Under the pieces are notes generated by a model. It searched no databases. It saw nothing but the letters and a program-made list of their open reading frames with translations, and was not told where the DNA came from. The translations under genes were made by a program, and so were the position numbers. A stretch of DNA of 64,000 nt from Solirubrobacterales bacterium (lineage in GTDB: Bacteria; Actinomycetota; Thermoleophilia; Solirubrobacterales; Solirubrobacteraceae): positions 138,273-202,272 of the forward strand of contig PLFX01000043.1 in assembly GCA_003138355.1 (NCBI GenBank), given 5' to 3'. This document shows positions 33,181 to 40,411 of the stretch, piece by piece (positions within the stretch are counted from its first letter, which is position 1; every line of letters starts with the position of its first letter).

Positions 33181-33929
33181 TGGGAGCGCTCAGCGCCAGG
33201 GCGGTCCGCGGCTTGCCGGAAATCACTCCCGGCGACGACCTGGCGGCGCTGATCCTCGAAGCGGGCGACGAGCCGACCGACGACGAGATCATCGTCATCG
33301 CACAGAAGGTTGTCTCAAAGGCGGAGGGGCAGCTGCGCGAGCTCGCTGCGATCACGCCGTCCGCGCGGGCGCGCGAGCTGGCGGCGCAGCTCGGTAAGGA
33401 CGAGCGCCACGTGCAGGCGATCCTCGATGAGTCAAGCGAGCTGCTGCGGGCCGAGCGCGGCCTGCTGATCGTTCGCACCCATCACGGCTTCGTCTGCGCG
33501 AACGCGGGGATCGACACCTCGAACGCGCCGCGCGACGGGCTGCTCGTGCTCCTGCCGCGCGATCCGGATCGCTCAGCGCGCGAGCTGCGCGCGCGCTTCC
33601 GGGCGCTCTGCGGTCACTCCCCCGCAGTCGTGGTGAGCGACAGCTTCGGCCGACCCTGGCGGCTTGGCCAGCTTGACACGGCGATCGGCTGTGCCGGCAT
33701 CGCGCCGCTCGATGACTGGCGCGGGCGAACCGATTGGCGTGAACGGGAGCTGAGTGCGACGGTGATCGCTGTCGCGGACGCGGTCGCGGCCACTGCCGAG
33801 CTCACCCGCACGAAGGACTCGGGCGAGCCGGTCGTCGTGGTCAGCGGCCTTGGCAAGCACGTGACCGCGCAGGACGGGCCAGGCGCCAGCGCACTAGTTC
33901 GAGCGCGCGCTGACGATCTGTTCGCCTGA
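33180..33929 (+). CDS. cofE: coenzyme F420-0:L-glutamate ligase, single-domain
   Basis: The 249-residue CofE adds L-glutamates to F420-0. Motifs: LSARAVRGLPEITPGDDLA start, DEIIVIAQKVVSKAEGQ (about residues 34-50), GFVCANAGIDTSNAP, LLPRDPDRSARELRARF, VVSDSFGRPWRLGQLDTAIG and ERELSATVIAVADAVAATAEL. It lacks the C-terminal nitroreductase-like domain found in mycobacterial FbiB, so reduction of dehydro-F420 would need a separate protein not seen here. It ends the operon. Confidence 0.94.
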   Translation: MGALSARAVRGLPEITPGDDLAALILEAGDEPTDDEIIVIAQKVVSKAEGQLRELAAITPSARARELAAQLGKDERHVQAILDESSELLRAERGLLIVRTHHGFVCANAGIDTSNAPRDGLLVLLPRDPDRSARELRARFRALCGHSPAVVVSDSFGRPWRLGQLDTAIGCAGIAPLDDWRGRTDWRERELSATVIAVADAVAATAELTRTKDSGEPVVVVSGLGKHVTAQDGPGASALVRARADDLFA

Positions 33930-33936
33930 CACCCGC

Positions 33937-34125
33937 TCAGTAGCGCTCGAGCGGGCGAGGGAGCGCACGTATGCGGCGCCGTCGCGCCATTGTCCGCACG
34001 GCGCGGACCAGTGGCAGAGTGACTGAGGCGCTACGGCGCATGACGACCGCTTCGTCGCCGTAGCGCGGTCGCCGACGCGACTCGGACGCACGCATCAGCA
34101 TGATCGTTGGCTGGGGATGGATCAT
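33937..34125 (-). CDS. small basic protein under a LacI-type operator
   Basis: The 62-residue product is Arg-rich (MIHPQPTIMLMRASESRRRPR, ending RRRRIRALPRPLERY) with no known motif. Support for it comes from the upstream DNA: an AGGAGGACACAACCG ribosome site, and 20 bp further an operator (34145-34158) matching those of the neighbouring LacI gene. It follows the LacI gene by 52 bp on the same strand. It may be a small regulated peptide; the protein sequence alone would not convince. Confidence 0.4.
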   Translation of the reverse strand: MIHPQPTIMLMRASESRRRPRYGDEAVVMRRSASVTLPLVRAVRTMARRRRIRALPRPLERY

Positions 34126-34144
34126 CGGTTGTGTCCTCCTGGAT

Positions 34145-34158
34145 TGAAACCGGTTGCA
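34145..34158. promoter_or_regulatory. LacI-type operator before the small ORF
   Basis: TGAAACCGGTTGCA differs at one position from the perfect palindrome TGCAACCGGTTGCA found 1.1 kb away in front of the MFS gene. It lies between the LacI stop and the small downstream gene, on its upstream side. Confidence 0.7.
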
Positions 34159-34177
34159 AACGACGAGAAAAAAAGGG

Positions 34178-35188
34178 CTAGGCCGAGGCCCTCACGACGA
34201 GCTCCGCGGGAATCGAGACATGCGTCACAGCGCCGGTTTGCAACTGGCGGATCAGCGTCTCGGCGAGGAGGCGGCCGATCAGTGGACCGGGCTGGCGCAC
34301 CGTCGTCAGGGGAGGATCGCTGTGGGAGGCGATCAGCGCGTCGTCATACCCGACCACCGCGACGTCGCCGGGCACGCTGCGGCCGTGCGCGTGAAGCTCC
34401 TCGATCGCCGCGATCGCCATGACGTCGCTGCAGGCGAAGACAGCGTCGAGGCGCTCGTCGCGCTCGAGCAGCTTGCGCATCATCGCCGCGCCCGACTCGG
34501 CACTCCAGTTCCCATGAGTCACCAGGGACTCGTCGAGCTCGATGCCCGCCGCGCTCAGCGCCGCGGCGTAACCGTTGAAGCGGTCGCGCACCTCGATCTC
34601 GCGGCCAGGCCCCCCGATGAAGGCGATGCGCCGGCGTCCATTGCGAACCAGCTGCTCAGTTGCCATCCGTCCGCCGGCGAAGCTGTCGCCGGTGACGGTG
34701 CTGAAGTTACGCCCGTCCGGCGGCATCCCCCAGACGACGAACGGGGCGCCGCGTCCCTCGAGCCTGCTCAGATGCTCCTGCGTGCAGCGCGCCGCGAGCA
34801 GGACGAAGCCGTCGACACGCCCGGACTCGAGATAGCGGGAGATCCAACGCGTCTCGTCGGGGAGGGTCTGAATCAGCAGCAGGTCATAGGCGTCGGCGTG
34901 CAGGCCGGCCGTCAGGCCGCTCAGGATCTCGAGCACGAAGTCGTCCGGCACCGTCTCGCTCGGCGCGTAGGGATACGTAACGAGCGCGACGACGTTGCTC
35001 TGGCGCCGGCTGAGACGTCGCGCCGAATCGTTCATCTCGAACCCGTGCTCCTGAGCGATGGCGCGGATGCGCTCCCGCGTACCGACGCTGACGAGCGGGC
35101 TGTCGTTGAGCGCGCGCGAGACGGTCGCCTTCGATACCCCGGCGAGGCGAGCGACGTCGGCGATCGTTCTGACGCGGGTCGTTTCCAT
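34178..35188 (-). CDS. LacI family transcriptional regulator
   Basis: The 336-residue LacI/GalR protein has the HTH TIADVARLAGVSKATVSRALNDSPLVSVGTRERI (about residues 8-42), hinge and a sugar-binding effector domain with VVALVTYPYAPSETVP, VDGFVLLAARC, RIAFIGGPGRE, AVFACSDVMAIAAIEELHAHGRSVPGDVAVVGYDD and LTTVRQP. Its ATG lies inside an operator (35188-35201), so it is probably autoregulated. It is divergent from the MFS exporter gene that has the perfect operator. The effector is unknown; an exporter partner suggests a sugar or small carbohydrate-like compound. Confidence 0.93.
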   Translation of the reverse strand: METTRVRTIADVARLAGVSKATVSRALNDSPLVSVGTRERIRAIAQEHGFEMNDSARRLSRRQSNVVALVTYPYAPSETVPDDFVLEILSGLTAGLHADAYDLLLIQTLPDETRWISRYLESGRVDGFVLLAARCTQEHLSRLEGRGAPFVVWGMPPDGRNFSTVTGDSFAGGRMATEQLVRNGRRRIAFIGGPGREIEVRDRFNGYAAALSAAGIELDESLVTHGNWSAESGAAMMRKLLERDERLDAVFACSDVMAIAAIEELHAHGRSVPGDVAVVGYDDALIASHSDPPLTTVRQPGPLIGRLLAETLIRQLQTGAVTHVSIPAELVVRASA

Positions 35189-35238
35189 GGAACCGGTTGC
35201 AGTATACGCAGTTCGCTGCTAGTTTGCAACCGGTTGCA
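35188..35238. promoter_or_regulatory. two LacI operators in the divergent LacI/MFS promoter
   Basis: TGGAACCGGTTGCA (35188-35201) covers the LacI start codon, and the perfect 14-bp palindrome TGCAACCGGTTGCA (35225-35238) lies just before the MFS ribosome site. Centres are 37 bp apart. With the copy at 34145 this makes three sites of one consensus around one LacI gene. Confidence 0.88.
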
Positions 35239-35254
35239 GAGGAGTATTGGTTAG

Positions 35255-36475
35255 ATGGGCTCTTGGCGAAAGCAAGGCGCGAGCGTCGCGGGCGGGCGCC
35301 CCGCGGCTCCGCTCGGTGCAGGCGGCGCAATTGCGGGCCTGGTCGCCTTGGGAGCCTGCGCGGCATGCTTCAACACGGCCGAAAGCCTGCCGATCGGCCT
35401 GCTGCCAGCGATCTCCTCGAGCATGCACCGCTCGCTGTCGGAGACCGGCCTGCTCGTGACGATCTATGCGCTCGTCGTCGTGGGAGCGACCGTCCCGCTC
35501 ACGCGCTTGACACGGCGCATCCCGCAGCGCCCACTGATGGCCGCGGTCGTGGCCGGGCTGATCCTCGGCAGTGTGGGCTCGGCAATAGCGCCTGACTATG
35601 TACTGCTGCTCGGCTCCCGCATTTTCACCGCGCTGGCGCAGTCGATCTTCTGGGGCGTGGCGCCAGTTCAAGCGGCAGCCCTGGTCAGTGCGAAGTCACG
35701 CGGAAAGGCGGTGACCGCCGTGCTTGTCGGCAGCTCAGCGGGCATCGTCATCGGCCTCCCGGCCGGCACGTGGCTCGGCCATGCCGCCGGGTGGCGCGTT
35801 TCCTTCATCGCCCTCGCCGCCCTCGCGGTGCTCGTGCTCGCGGCAGTCGTCGTCGCGCTTCCCCGCCGCGCCACGGCGCTCGTGCGCATGAGCGACGAAC
35901 CGGCGCGGGATCTCCGGCGGTACCGGGCGGTCGTCGTGGCGGTCACGCTTGCCGTCACGGCCTTCTACGCGGCCTACACCTACGTGAGTCCCTTCCTGGT
36001 TCACGTCAGCGGCGTCTCTCACGCGGCCGTCGCGCTCGTACTGCTCGCGGCAGGGCTTGCGTCGAGCGTCGGCCTCGCCGGTGGCGGCGTGCTCTACGCG
36101 CGCCATCCGCGCGGCGCGATAGCCGCCCCGGTGGCGGTGATGGTCGTCGCCCTCGCATGCCTGTTCGCATTCGCGAGCGACGCGGGGCTCGCAGTCGTGT
36201 TCGTCTCGCTCGACACTCTCGGCCTCGGCATCCTGGTGGTCGCAGGACAGACCGCCGTGCTCGATCTCGGTCCGCAGAACGGGACGGCCTGGTTCTCCAC
36301 TGCATTCAACGTCGGTATCGCAAGCGGCCCGCTCGTCGGCGCGCTTGCGCTCGCGACCTCTGGCCTTCGCGCAACCGCATTCGCCGCGGCGATCGTTGCC
36401 GCGATGGCGCTATGCGTGGCGATGCCACGGCGCGTCACGCCCGCAGCCAACGAGCGTGCTCAGCTCGTGAGCTGA
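35255..36475 (+). CDS. MFS transporter (DHA1/sugar-efflux type)
   Basis: The 406-residue protein has 12 predicted helices and resembles AraJ/SotB/SetA-type sugar and drug exporters. Marks: FNTAESLPIGLLPAISSSMHRS (helix 1), GATVPLTRLTRRIPQRPLMAAV (motif A region), GRAVTAVLVGSSAGIVIGLPAGTWLG-like helix 5 segment here KAVTAVLVGSSAGIVIGLPAG, then a cytoplasmic loop and six further helices. GAGGAG precedes the ATG and the perfect LacI operator lies 17 bp before it, so it is very likely controlled by the divergent regulator. Confidence 0.88.
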   Translation: MGSWRKQGASVAGGRPAAPLGAGGAIAGLVALGACAACFNTAESLPIGLLPAISSSMHRSLSETGLLVTIYALVVVGATVPLTRLTRRIPQRPLMAAVVAGLILGSVGSAIAPDYVLLLGSRIFTALAQSIFWGVAPVQAAALVSAKSRGKAVTAVLVGSSAGIVIGLPAGTWLGHAAGWRVSFIALAALAVLVLAAVVVALPRRATALVRMSDEPARDLRRYRAVVVAVTLAVTAFYAAYTYVSPFLVHVSGVSHAAVALVLLAAGLASSVGLAGGGVLYARHPRGAIAAPVAVMVVALACLFAFASDAGLAVVFVSLDTLGLGILVVAGQTAVLDLGPQNGTAWFSTAFNVGIASGPLVGALALATSGLRATAFAAAIVAAMALCVAMPRRVTPAANERAQLVS

Positions 36476-36519
36476 AGGCGCGCGCATCCGCACGCGCGGG
36501 CGGGCGGACCGTGTGCGGG

Positions 36520-36876
36520 TCAGCGATCCTGGATCAGCCCGAGGACGTTGCCATCGAGGTCGGTCACGCTGGCAACCAGGCGGCCGCCGCCAACCTCGCG
36601 CGGTGGATCCTTGACCGTGGCGCCGGCAGCCGTCACCTCGCCGAGCTTCGCCTCGATGTCGGATACGTGCCAGTAGGCGACGGGTGAGGTCATGCCCTGC
36701 GCACCGCCGCCCGGCACGAGGCCAATGTGCTGGCCCGCGGCCTCGAAGCCCACGTAGTAGGGCGAGTCGGCTTGCGGCGCCACGCCGAGGAGCGCCGTGT
36801 AGAGAGCCTTGGCGGCGTCGATGTCTGACACGGGGTGCAGCACAGTCTTGATTCCCTGGGTGGAAGAGCCTGTCAT
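36520..36876 (-). CDS. VOC (glyoxalase/bleomycin-resistance fold) protein
   Basis: The 118-residue protein is a single VOC module pair: KTVLHPVSDIDAAKALYTALLGVAP, YYVGFEAAGQHIGLVPGG, then VAYWHVSDIEAKLGEVTAAGATVKDPPREVGGGRLVASVTDLDGNVLGLIQ. A His and an acidic residue at the usual metal positions are present. The reaction cannot be predicted; close relatives are annotated as glyoxalases or dioxygenase-like proteins. It converges with the MFS gene and is transcribed alone. Confidence 0.88.
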   Translation of the reverse strand: MTGSSTQGIKTVLHPVSDIDAAKALYTALLGVAPQADSPYYVGFEAAGQHIGLVPGGGAQGMTSPVAYWHVSDIEAKLGEVTAAGATVKDPPREVGGGRLVASVTDLDGNVLGLIQDR

Positions 36877-36981
36877 CGTCGCTTCCTTTGCGGTGGTCGA
36901 TTACCGAGAGCACCGTAGCGGCGGAGCATGTGGGCCGTTTATCGATTCCTGATCGATTCGAGTCACGCATATCCTGCAGCG

Positions 36982-37305
36982 ATGGCCCGCATCCACGTGC
37001 TGAGCGACGACCTGCTCTTCTCCTCACGCCTGCAGGCAGCATTCGCGCAGGCGGGCCACGAGGTGAGCGTCGGCCTCGCGGTTCCTGACGGTGCCGAGGC
37101 GATCGTTGCGGATCTCACGCACGAACCGAAGCAGCGCCTCGCGGCGCTTGACGGCGACACGCCAACTCTCGCCTTCTACTCCCACGTGGAGAGCGAGGTC
37201 CGCATGCAGGCGATCGCGGCCGGGGTCGCGCTCGTGGTGCCACGCTCGCGCATGGCGCGCGAGCCCGTCGCGCTCGTCGAGCGGCTACTCGCTACTGGGC
37301 GTTGA
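36982..37305 (+). CDS. receiver-like (CheY-fold) protein of unknown function
   Basis: The 107-residue product starts ARIHVLSDDLLFSSRLQAAFAQAGHEV and has a strand AEAIVADLTHEPKQRL, then TLAFYSHVESEVRMQAIAAGVALVVPRSRM. This mimics a response-regulator receiver fold, including the strand-Asp (ADLT) and a Ser/Lys-like switch position that is not conserved. The phosphorylation pocket is incomplete, so it is probably a pseudo-receiver. The ATG lies exactly 6 nt after TATCCT (leaderless). It overlaps the next gene on the opposite strand by 14 bp. Confidence 0.65.
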   Translation: MARIHVLSDDLLFSSRLQAAFAQAGHEVSVGLAVPDGAEAIVADLTHEPKQRLAALDGDTPTLAFYSHVESEVRMQAIAAGVALVVPRSRMAREPVALVERLLATGR

Positions 37306-37654
37306 TGCGACGCTGCTGCTCGCGCACGGTGTACGGCCGGCCCCACATCGGCTCGACCGGCGCGCGTCCCTCGCGGACCTCGCGTACGACGAGCTCGCCC
37401 GTGATGCCGGTGTCGTCGAGCAGTGTCAGCCCCGAGCGCACGGCCGGCACCGCCGCGGCGTGGCCAAAACGGTGAGCGACGAGAATCCGCCAATTCCACT
37501 CGCTTTGCGAGTAGGGCTGGGCGTTGCAGACGACGAGCGCGACGGCGGCGTCGACGTAGCGCTCGATGTCATCGATCCGCAGGTCGAGCTCGAGATCAGT
37601 CCAGTCGGGCGGCAGCGAGTCGACGATCTCCTGGAAGGCGTCCGTGAGTCCCAT
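37292..37654 (-). CDS. protein of unknown function
   Basis: The 120-residue protein starts MGLTDAFQEIVDSLPPDWTDLELDLRI and continues with DIERYVDAAVALVVCNAQPYSQSEWNWRILVAHRFGHAAAVPAV, ending in a WGRPYTVREQQRRINAQ tail. It has a compact alpha/beta pattern and good codon use; no family name is recognised. TAGGCT lies 8 nt before the ATG. Its start overlaps the start of the divergent methyltransferase gene. Confidence 0.7.
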   Translation of the reverse strand: MGLTDAFQEIVDSLPPDWTDLELDLRIDDIERYVDAAVALVVCNAQPYSQSEWNWRILVAHRFGHAAAVPAVRSGLTLLDDTGITGELVVREVREGRAPVEPMWGRPYTVREQQRRINAQ

Positions 37655-38393
37655 CCGGCCTAAGCCTAGCGAGGACACCTACCGCGAGTTCGCCCGCGTC
37701 TACGACGCGGTGATGGACGATCCGCGGCCGAAGATCGCGAGGGTGATGTCGCTCGTTGAGCGACATCACCCTCGCGCGGCTTCCTTGCTCGAGCTTGGGT
37801 GCGGTACCGGCACGATCCTCGCCGGCCTCCGCACATTCGAGTCGCTGACCGGCATCGACCGCTCCCCGGACATGCTCGCCATTGCGCGCGAGAAGGTCCC
37901 TCGCGCGCGCCTGGTCGAGGGGGACATCTCGGATTTCGATCTCGGCGAACGGTTCGACGTCGTGATCTGCGTCTTCGACACGCTCAACCACCTGCCGCGC
38001 TTCGAGCTCTGGGAGGCCCTGTTCGCGTGCACCCGCGCGCACCTGCGCGCCGGCGGCCTGTTCATCTTCGACGTCAACACGGTGACGAAGATCCACGGCC
38101 TCGCCGCCTACCCGCCGTTCTTCCTGGAGGCCGGCCCGGTGACCGTTGCGATGAACGTCGACGCGCCCGACGGCAATGGGCTGTCGCAGTGGAACATCTG
38201 GCTAATCGAACGCCACCGCGATGGCTCGCTGAGCGGGCTCCACGAGCCCGTCTGGGAGCTCGGCGTCGAGCTGGAAGAGATCGAAAATGGCCTCCCGACG
38301 GCCGGTTTCACGGTGCTCGAGACGCTCGATGAACGCGGTGAGCGTCCGAGCGGCGAGTCCGAGCGCGTTCATTTCGCGACGCGCCCGCGATAG
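37644..38393 (+). CDS. class I SAM-dependent methyltransferase
   Basis: The protein (about 249 residues) has YREFARVYDAVMDD at the N-terminus, motif I LLELGCGTGTILAGL (about residues 50-64), motif II LTGIDRSPDMLAIARE, FDVVICVFDTLNHL, and LRAGGLFIFDVNT as post-motif. The substrate is unknown; related proteins methylate small molecules. GTG 37644 behind GGAAGG is the likely start, overlapping the divergent gene head by 11 bp. The segment between the N-terminus and motif I is encoded by a perfect hairpin. Confidence 0.88.
   Translation: MSPIRPKPSEDTYREFARVYDAVMDDPRPKIARVMSLVERHHPRAASLLELGCGTGTILAGLRTFESLTGIDRSPDMLAIAREKVPRARLVEGDISDFDLGERFDVVICVFDTLNHLPRFELWEALFACTRAHLRAGGLFIFDVNTVTKIHGLAAYPPFFLEAGPVTVAMNVDAPDGNGLSQWNIWLIERHRDGSLSGLHEPVWELGVELEEIENGLPTAGFTVLETLDERGERPSGESERVHFATRPR
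37736..37776. repeat. perfect 19-bp inverted repeat inside the methyltransferase gene
   Basis: CGCGAGGGTGATGTCGCTC (37736-37754), loop GTT, and its exact reverse complement (37758-37776). It encodes the segment around IARVMSLVERHHPRA. A perfect 19-bp stem with a 3-nt loop in coding sequence is very unusual. Confidence 0.9.
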
Positions 38394-38460
38394 CCGGGCG
38401 CGTTATCCTCGAGACGACGGACGGGCACTCGACGACGCGCGCGCGGCGCGGGACCGGGGG

Positions 38461-38807
38461 ATGTGGAAGCGAACGACTTTGGCGGCGCTCGGCACGGCGG
38501 CTGCGCTCACCGGCGCGTCCCTGCTGGGCGTTCCCGCCGCGAGTGCGGGGACGACGCTCTACGTCTCCCCCACCCCGGCTCGGGTAGCACCGGCTGCGTG
38601 CAGGCTGCTCCCTGCGCCCTCCTGGCAACGGTTGGGGCCGCGAGCTCCGGGCAGACGATCGTCTTCCTGGTTGCCGCCCTCGGATATCTCGCGATCCTTG
38701 CCGACGCCACGAGCGCCACGCCGGCCGTGACGGTCGTCGCACTCGTGCTGCAGACGATCCCGATCGCCTTCCTCACGCGGCGATCGGTGGGCTCGACGTT
38801 TCGCTGA
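38461..38807 (+). pseudogene. frameshifted secreted beta-helix-like protein remnant
   Basis: ATG 38461 starts a signal peptide (MWKRTTLAALGTAAALTGASLLGVPAASAG) followed by TTLYVSPT, as in secreted right-handed beta-helix proteins. The continuation expected for that family (GSGSTGCVQAAPCALLATVGAASSGQT) is in another frame, so a frameshift lies near 38565-38590. After SSGQT the sequence becomes a hydrophobic stretch ending LTRRSVGSTFR, unlike a beta helix. The gene is therefore frameshifted and its body replaced or lost. Confidence 0.55.
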
Positions 38808-38836
38808 AGCCGCGAAACCGCGGGTCAGCTTCAGCG
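38802..38836. terminator. hairpin between the beta-helix remnant and the NRAMP operon
   Basis: CGCTGAAGC (38802-38810) pairs perfectly with GCTTCAGCG (38828-38836); inside, CGCG (38811-38814) can pair with CGCG (38819-38822). It lies between convergent ends and may terminate in both directions. Confidence 0.6.
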
Positions 38837-38846
38837 TCGTCAAGCG

Positions 38847-39023
38847 CTAGAGCTGCGCCGCGAAGGTGTAGATCACCATCGCGCTGACGACGAGGACGAA
38901 AATGCGTAGCGCCCACAGCGCGCGCGTCGCGTTGGCGCTGAGGGGGGCACGCGGGACAGGGTGTTCCTTGTCGGCGACCAGCTGGTCGCGCTCGAGGTAG
39001 GCGATGAGCTCTTCGTCGGTCAT
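38847..39023 (-). CDS. small membrane protein in the NRAMP operon
   Basis: The 58-residue protein starts MTDEELIAYLERDQLVADKEHPVPRAP and has one C-terminal transmembrane helix (about residues 38-56, ALRIFVLVVSAMVIYTF). Its ATG overlaps the NRAMP stop (ATGA), so it is co-translated. The acidic N-terminal helix would lie in the cytoplasm if the helix is a tail anchor. It is probably an accessory subunit or stabiliser of the transporter; no family is recognised. Confidence 0.7.
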   Translation of the reverse strand: MTDEELIAYLERDQLVADKEHPVPRAPLSANATRALWALRIFVLVVSAMVIYTFAAQL

Positions 39024-40411
39024 CAGATGAGATGGGTGGTCTGGAGGAAAGAGTCGATGCCGTAGGCGGCGCCGCAGATCGAGACGAAGGCGACGATCGC
39101 GACCGCCACGCGGTTCAACAGGGCGCTGTTGCGCAGGCGGCCCATCAGCTCGCGGTCGTTCGCGAGCATGATCATGAAGACGAGCGTCACGGGCAGCAGG
39201 ACCGTGGCGAGGACGTTCGCGTTGAGCGCGATCGAGAGCAGTGGGGCGCCGGGGATCAGGATGACGCCGGCGGCGATCAGGGCGACGGCGGCGGTCGCGC
39301 TGTAGAAGAGCGCGGCGCGGCGCGGCGAGTTGTTCAGCGAGCTGCGCACGCCGACCGCTTCCGCTGCGGCGTAGCCGGTCGAGGCCGAGATGGTGAGGAC
39401 CGCGACGGCGCCCGCCTCGATCAGGCCGAGCGCGAAGATCGTCGCAACGCCGGGACCGGAAACCGCCCGCAGCGCGCCAGGGAAGCCGGCGCCGGCGAGG
39501 CCCTGGATACTCGCGCCGCCATGGCCGACGAGCGCGGCGCCGGCGATCAGCGCGCCGCAGCCGAAGATTGCGGCGAGCGTCCCGCCGGTGATCGTGTCGA
39601 TGCGGCCCTGGGTGAGGTCGCGCGGCGTCAGGCCCTTGTCGGCTGAGGCGCTCTGCTGGAAGAAGACCATCCACGGCGTGACCGTCGCGCCGATCGTCGA
39701 GGCGACGAGCAGCAGCAGGGTGTTGAAGCTGCCGCCCGGGAGCGGTGAGAACGTCCCGATCGATTGCCCGACGGTGCCCCAGTCGGGCTTGACCATGATC
39801 GCCGCCACGAGGAAGAGCCCGTTGAAGATCGCGAGGCCGAGCGCGACCCGCTCCCAACGCCAGTAGCGCCCGCCCGAGAGCGTGAAGACGACGAGCACGA
39901 CGCCGAGCGCGGCGGCGATGGGGGCGCCGAGGTGGAAGTAGGCGAGGCCGATGCGGATCGCGACGAACTCGGCGACGAGCGTCACGAGGTTCGTGAACAG
40001 CAGGTCGGTCGCGGCGAACCAGCCCCACACGGGACCGAAGCGCTGCAGCACGAGCGCGCCGTAGCCGCGGTGCGTGACGGCGCCGACGCGCATGCACATC
40101 TCCTGGCAGACGATCGCCATCATGAAGGTGACGACGATGAACGGGAGGAAGAAGCCGAGGCCGTAGGTCGCGCCCGTCGTCGCGTAGGAGATCATGCTCG
40201 GGCCGTCGTTCTCGCCGAGCATCGCGAGGATGCCGGGACCCACCAGGAGCCAGAGCAGGTACCAGCGGCGGTTGTGCTCGCGCGCGCGGTACACGCGAGA
40301 GCGGTCGCGCGAGCGTGCCGCGTCCTCCGGCGTCAGCAGGCCGGGGAGCGCGACGGCGTCCGCCGGCGGCAGCAGGCCGGGGAGTGCGACGGCGTCCGCC
40401 GGCGGCTTCAC
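39023..40411 (-). CDS. NRAMP-family divalent metal transporter, divergent type
   Basis: The 462-residue protein has about 11 transmembrane helices of the NRAMP fold. In helix 1 the usual DPGN motif is replaced: the segment reads LVGPGILAMLGENDGPSMISYATTG, and the helix 6 region shows TIGATVTPWMVFFQQSA where classical members have the MPHN/H motif. This points to the NRAMP-related branch rather than a canonical Mn/Fe importer, so substrate is uncertain. The N-terminus holds two 12-residue repeats. It is second in an operon with the DtxR-type regulator, which supports a metal role. Confidence 0.85.
   Translation of the reverse strand: MKPPADAVALPGLLPPADAVALPGLLTPEDAARSRDRSRVYRAREHNRRWYLLWLLVGPGILAMLGENDGPSMISYATTGATYGLGFFLPFIVVTFMMAIVCQEMCMRVGAVTHRGYGALVLQRFGPVWGWFAATDLLFTNLVTLVAEFVAIRIGLAYFHLGAPIAAALGVVLVVFTLSGGRYWRWERVALGLAIFNGLFLVAAIMVKPDWGTVGQSIGTFSPLPGGSFNTLLLLVASTIGATVTPWMVFFQQSASADKGLTPRDLTQGRIDTITGGTLAAIFGCGALIAGAALVGHGGASIQGLAGAGFPGALRAVSGPGVATIFALGLIEAGAVAVLTISASTGYAAAEAVGVRSSLNNSPRRAALFYSATAAVALIAAGVILIPGAPLLSIALNANVLATVLLPVTLVFMIMLANDRELMGRLRNSALLNRVAVAIVAFVSICGAAYGIDSFLQTTHLI
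40335..40406. repeat. 36-bp tandem duplication at the NRAMP N-terminus
   Basis: Two copies of a 36-bp unit (40335-40370 and 40371-40406) differ at one base. They keep the frame and encode PPADAVALPGLL twice near the protein start; a decayed third copy (GLLTPEDAA) follows. Confidence 0.92.

Noticed and set aside
37736..37776. Intrinsic terminator inside the methyltransferase gene
   Set aside because: The hairpin is strong but lies in a continuous reading frame before the SAM-binding motif, with no T-run after it; the protein on both sides is intact.
40335..40406. Mobile-element or VNTR insertion
   Set aside because: Only two units plus a decayed third, in frame, with no flanking duplication; a simple local tandem duplication is enough.
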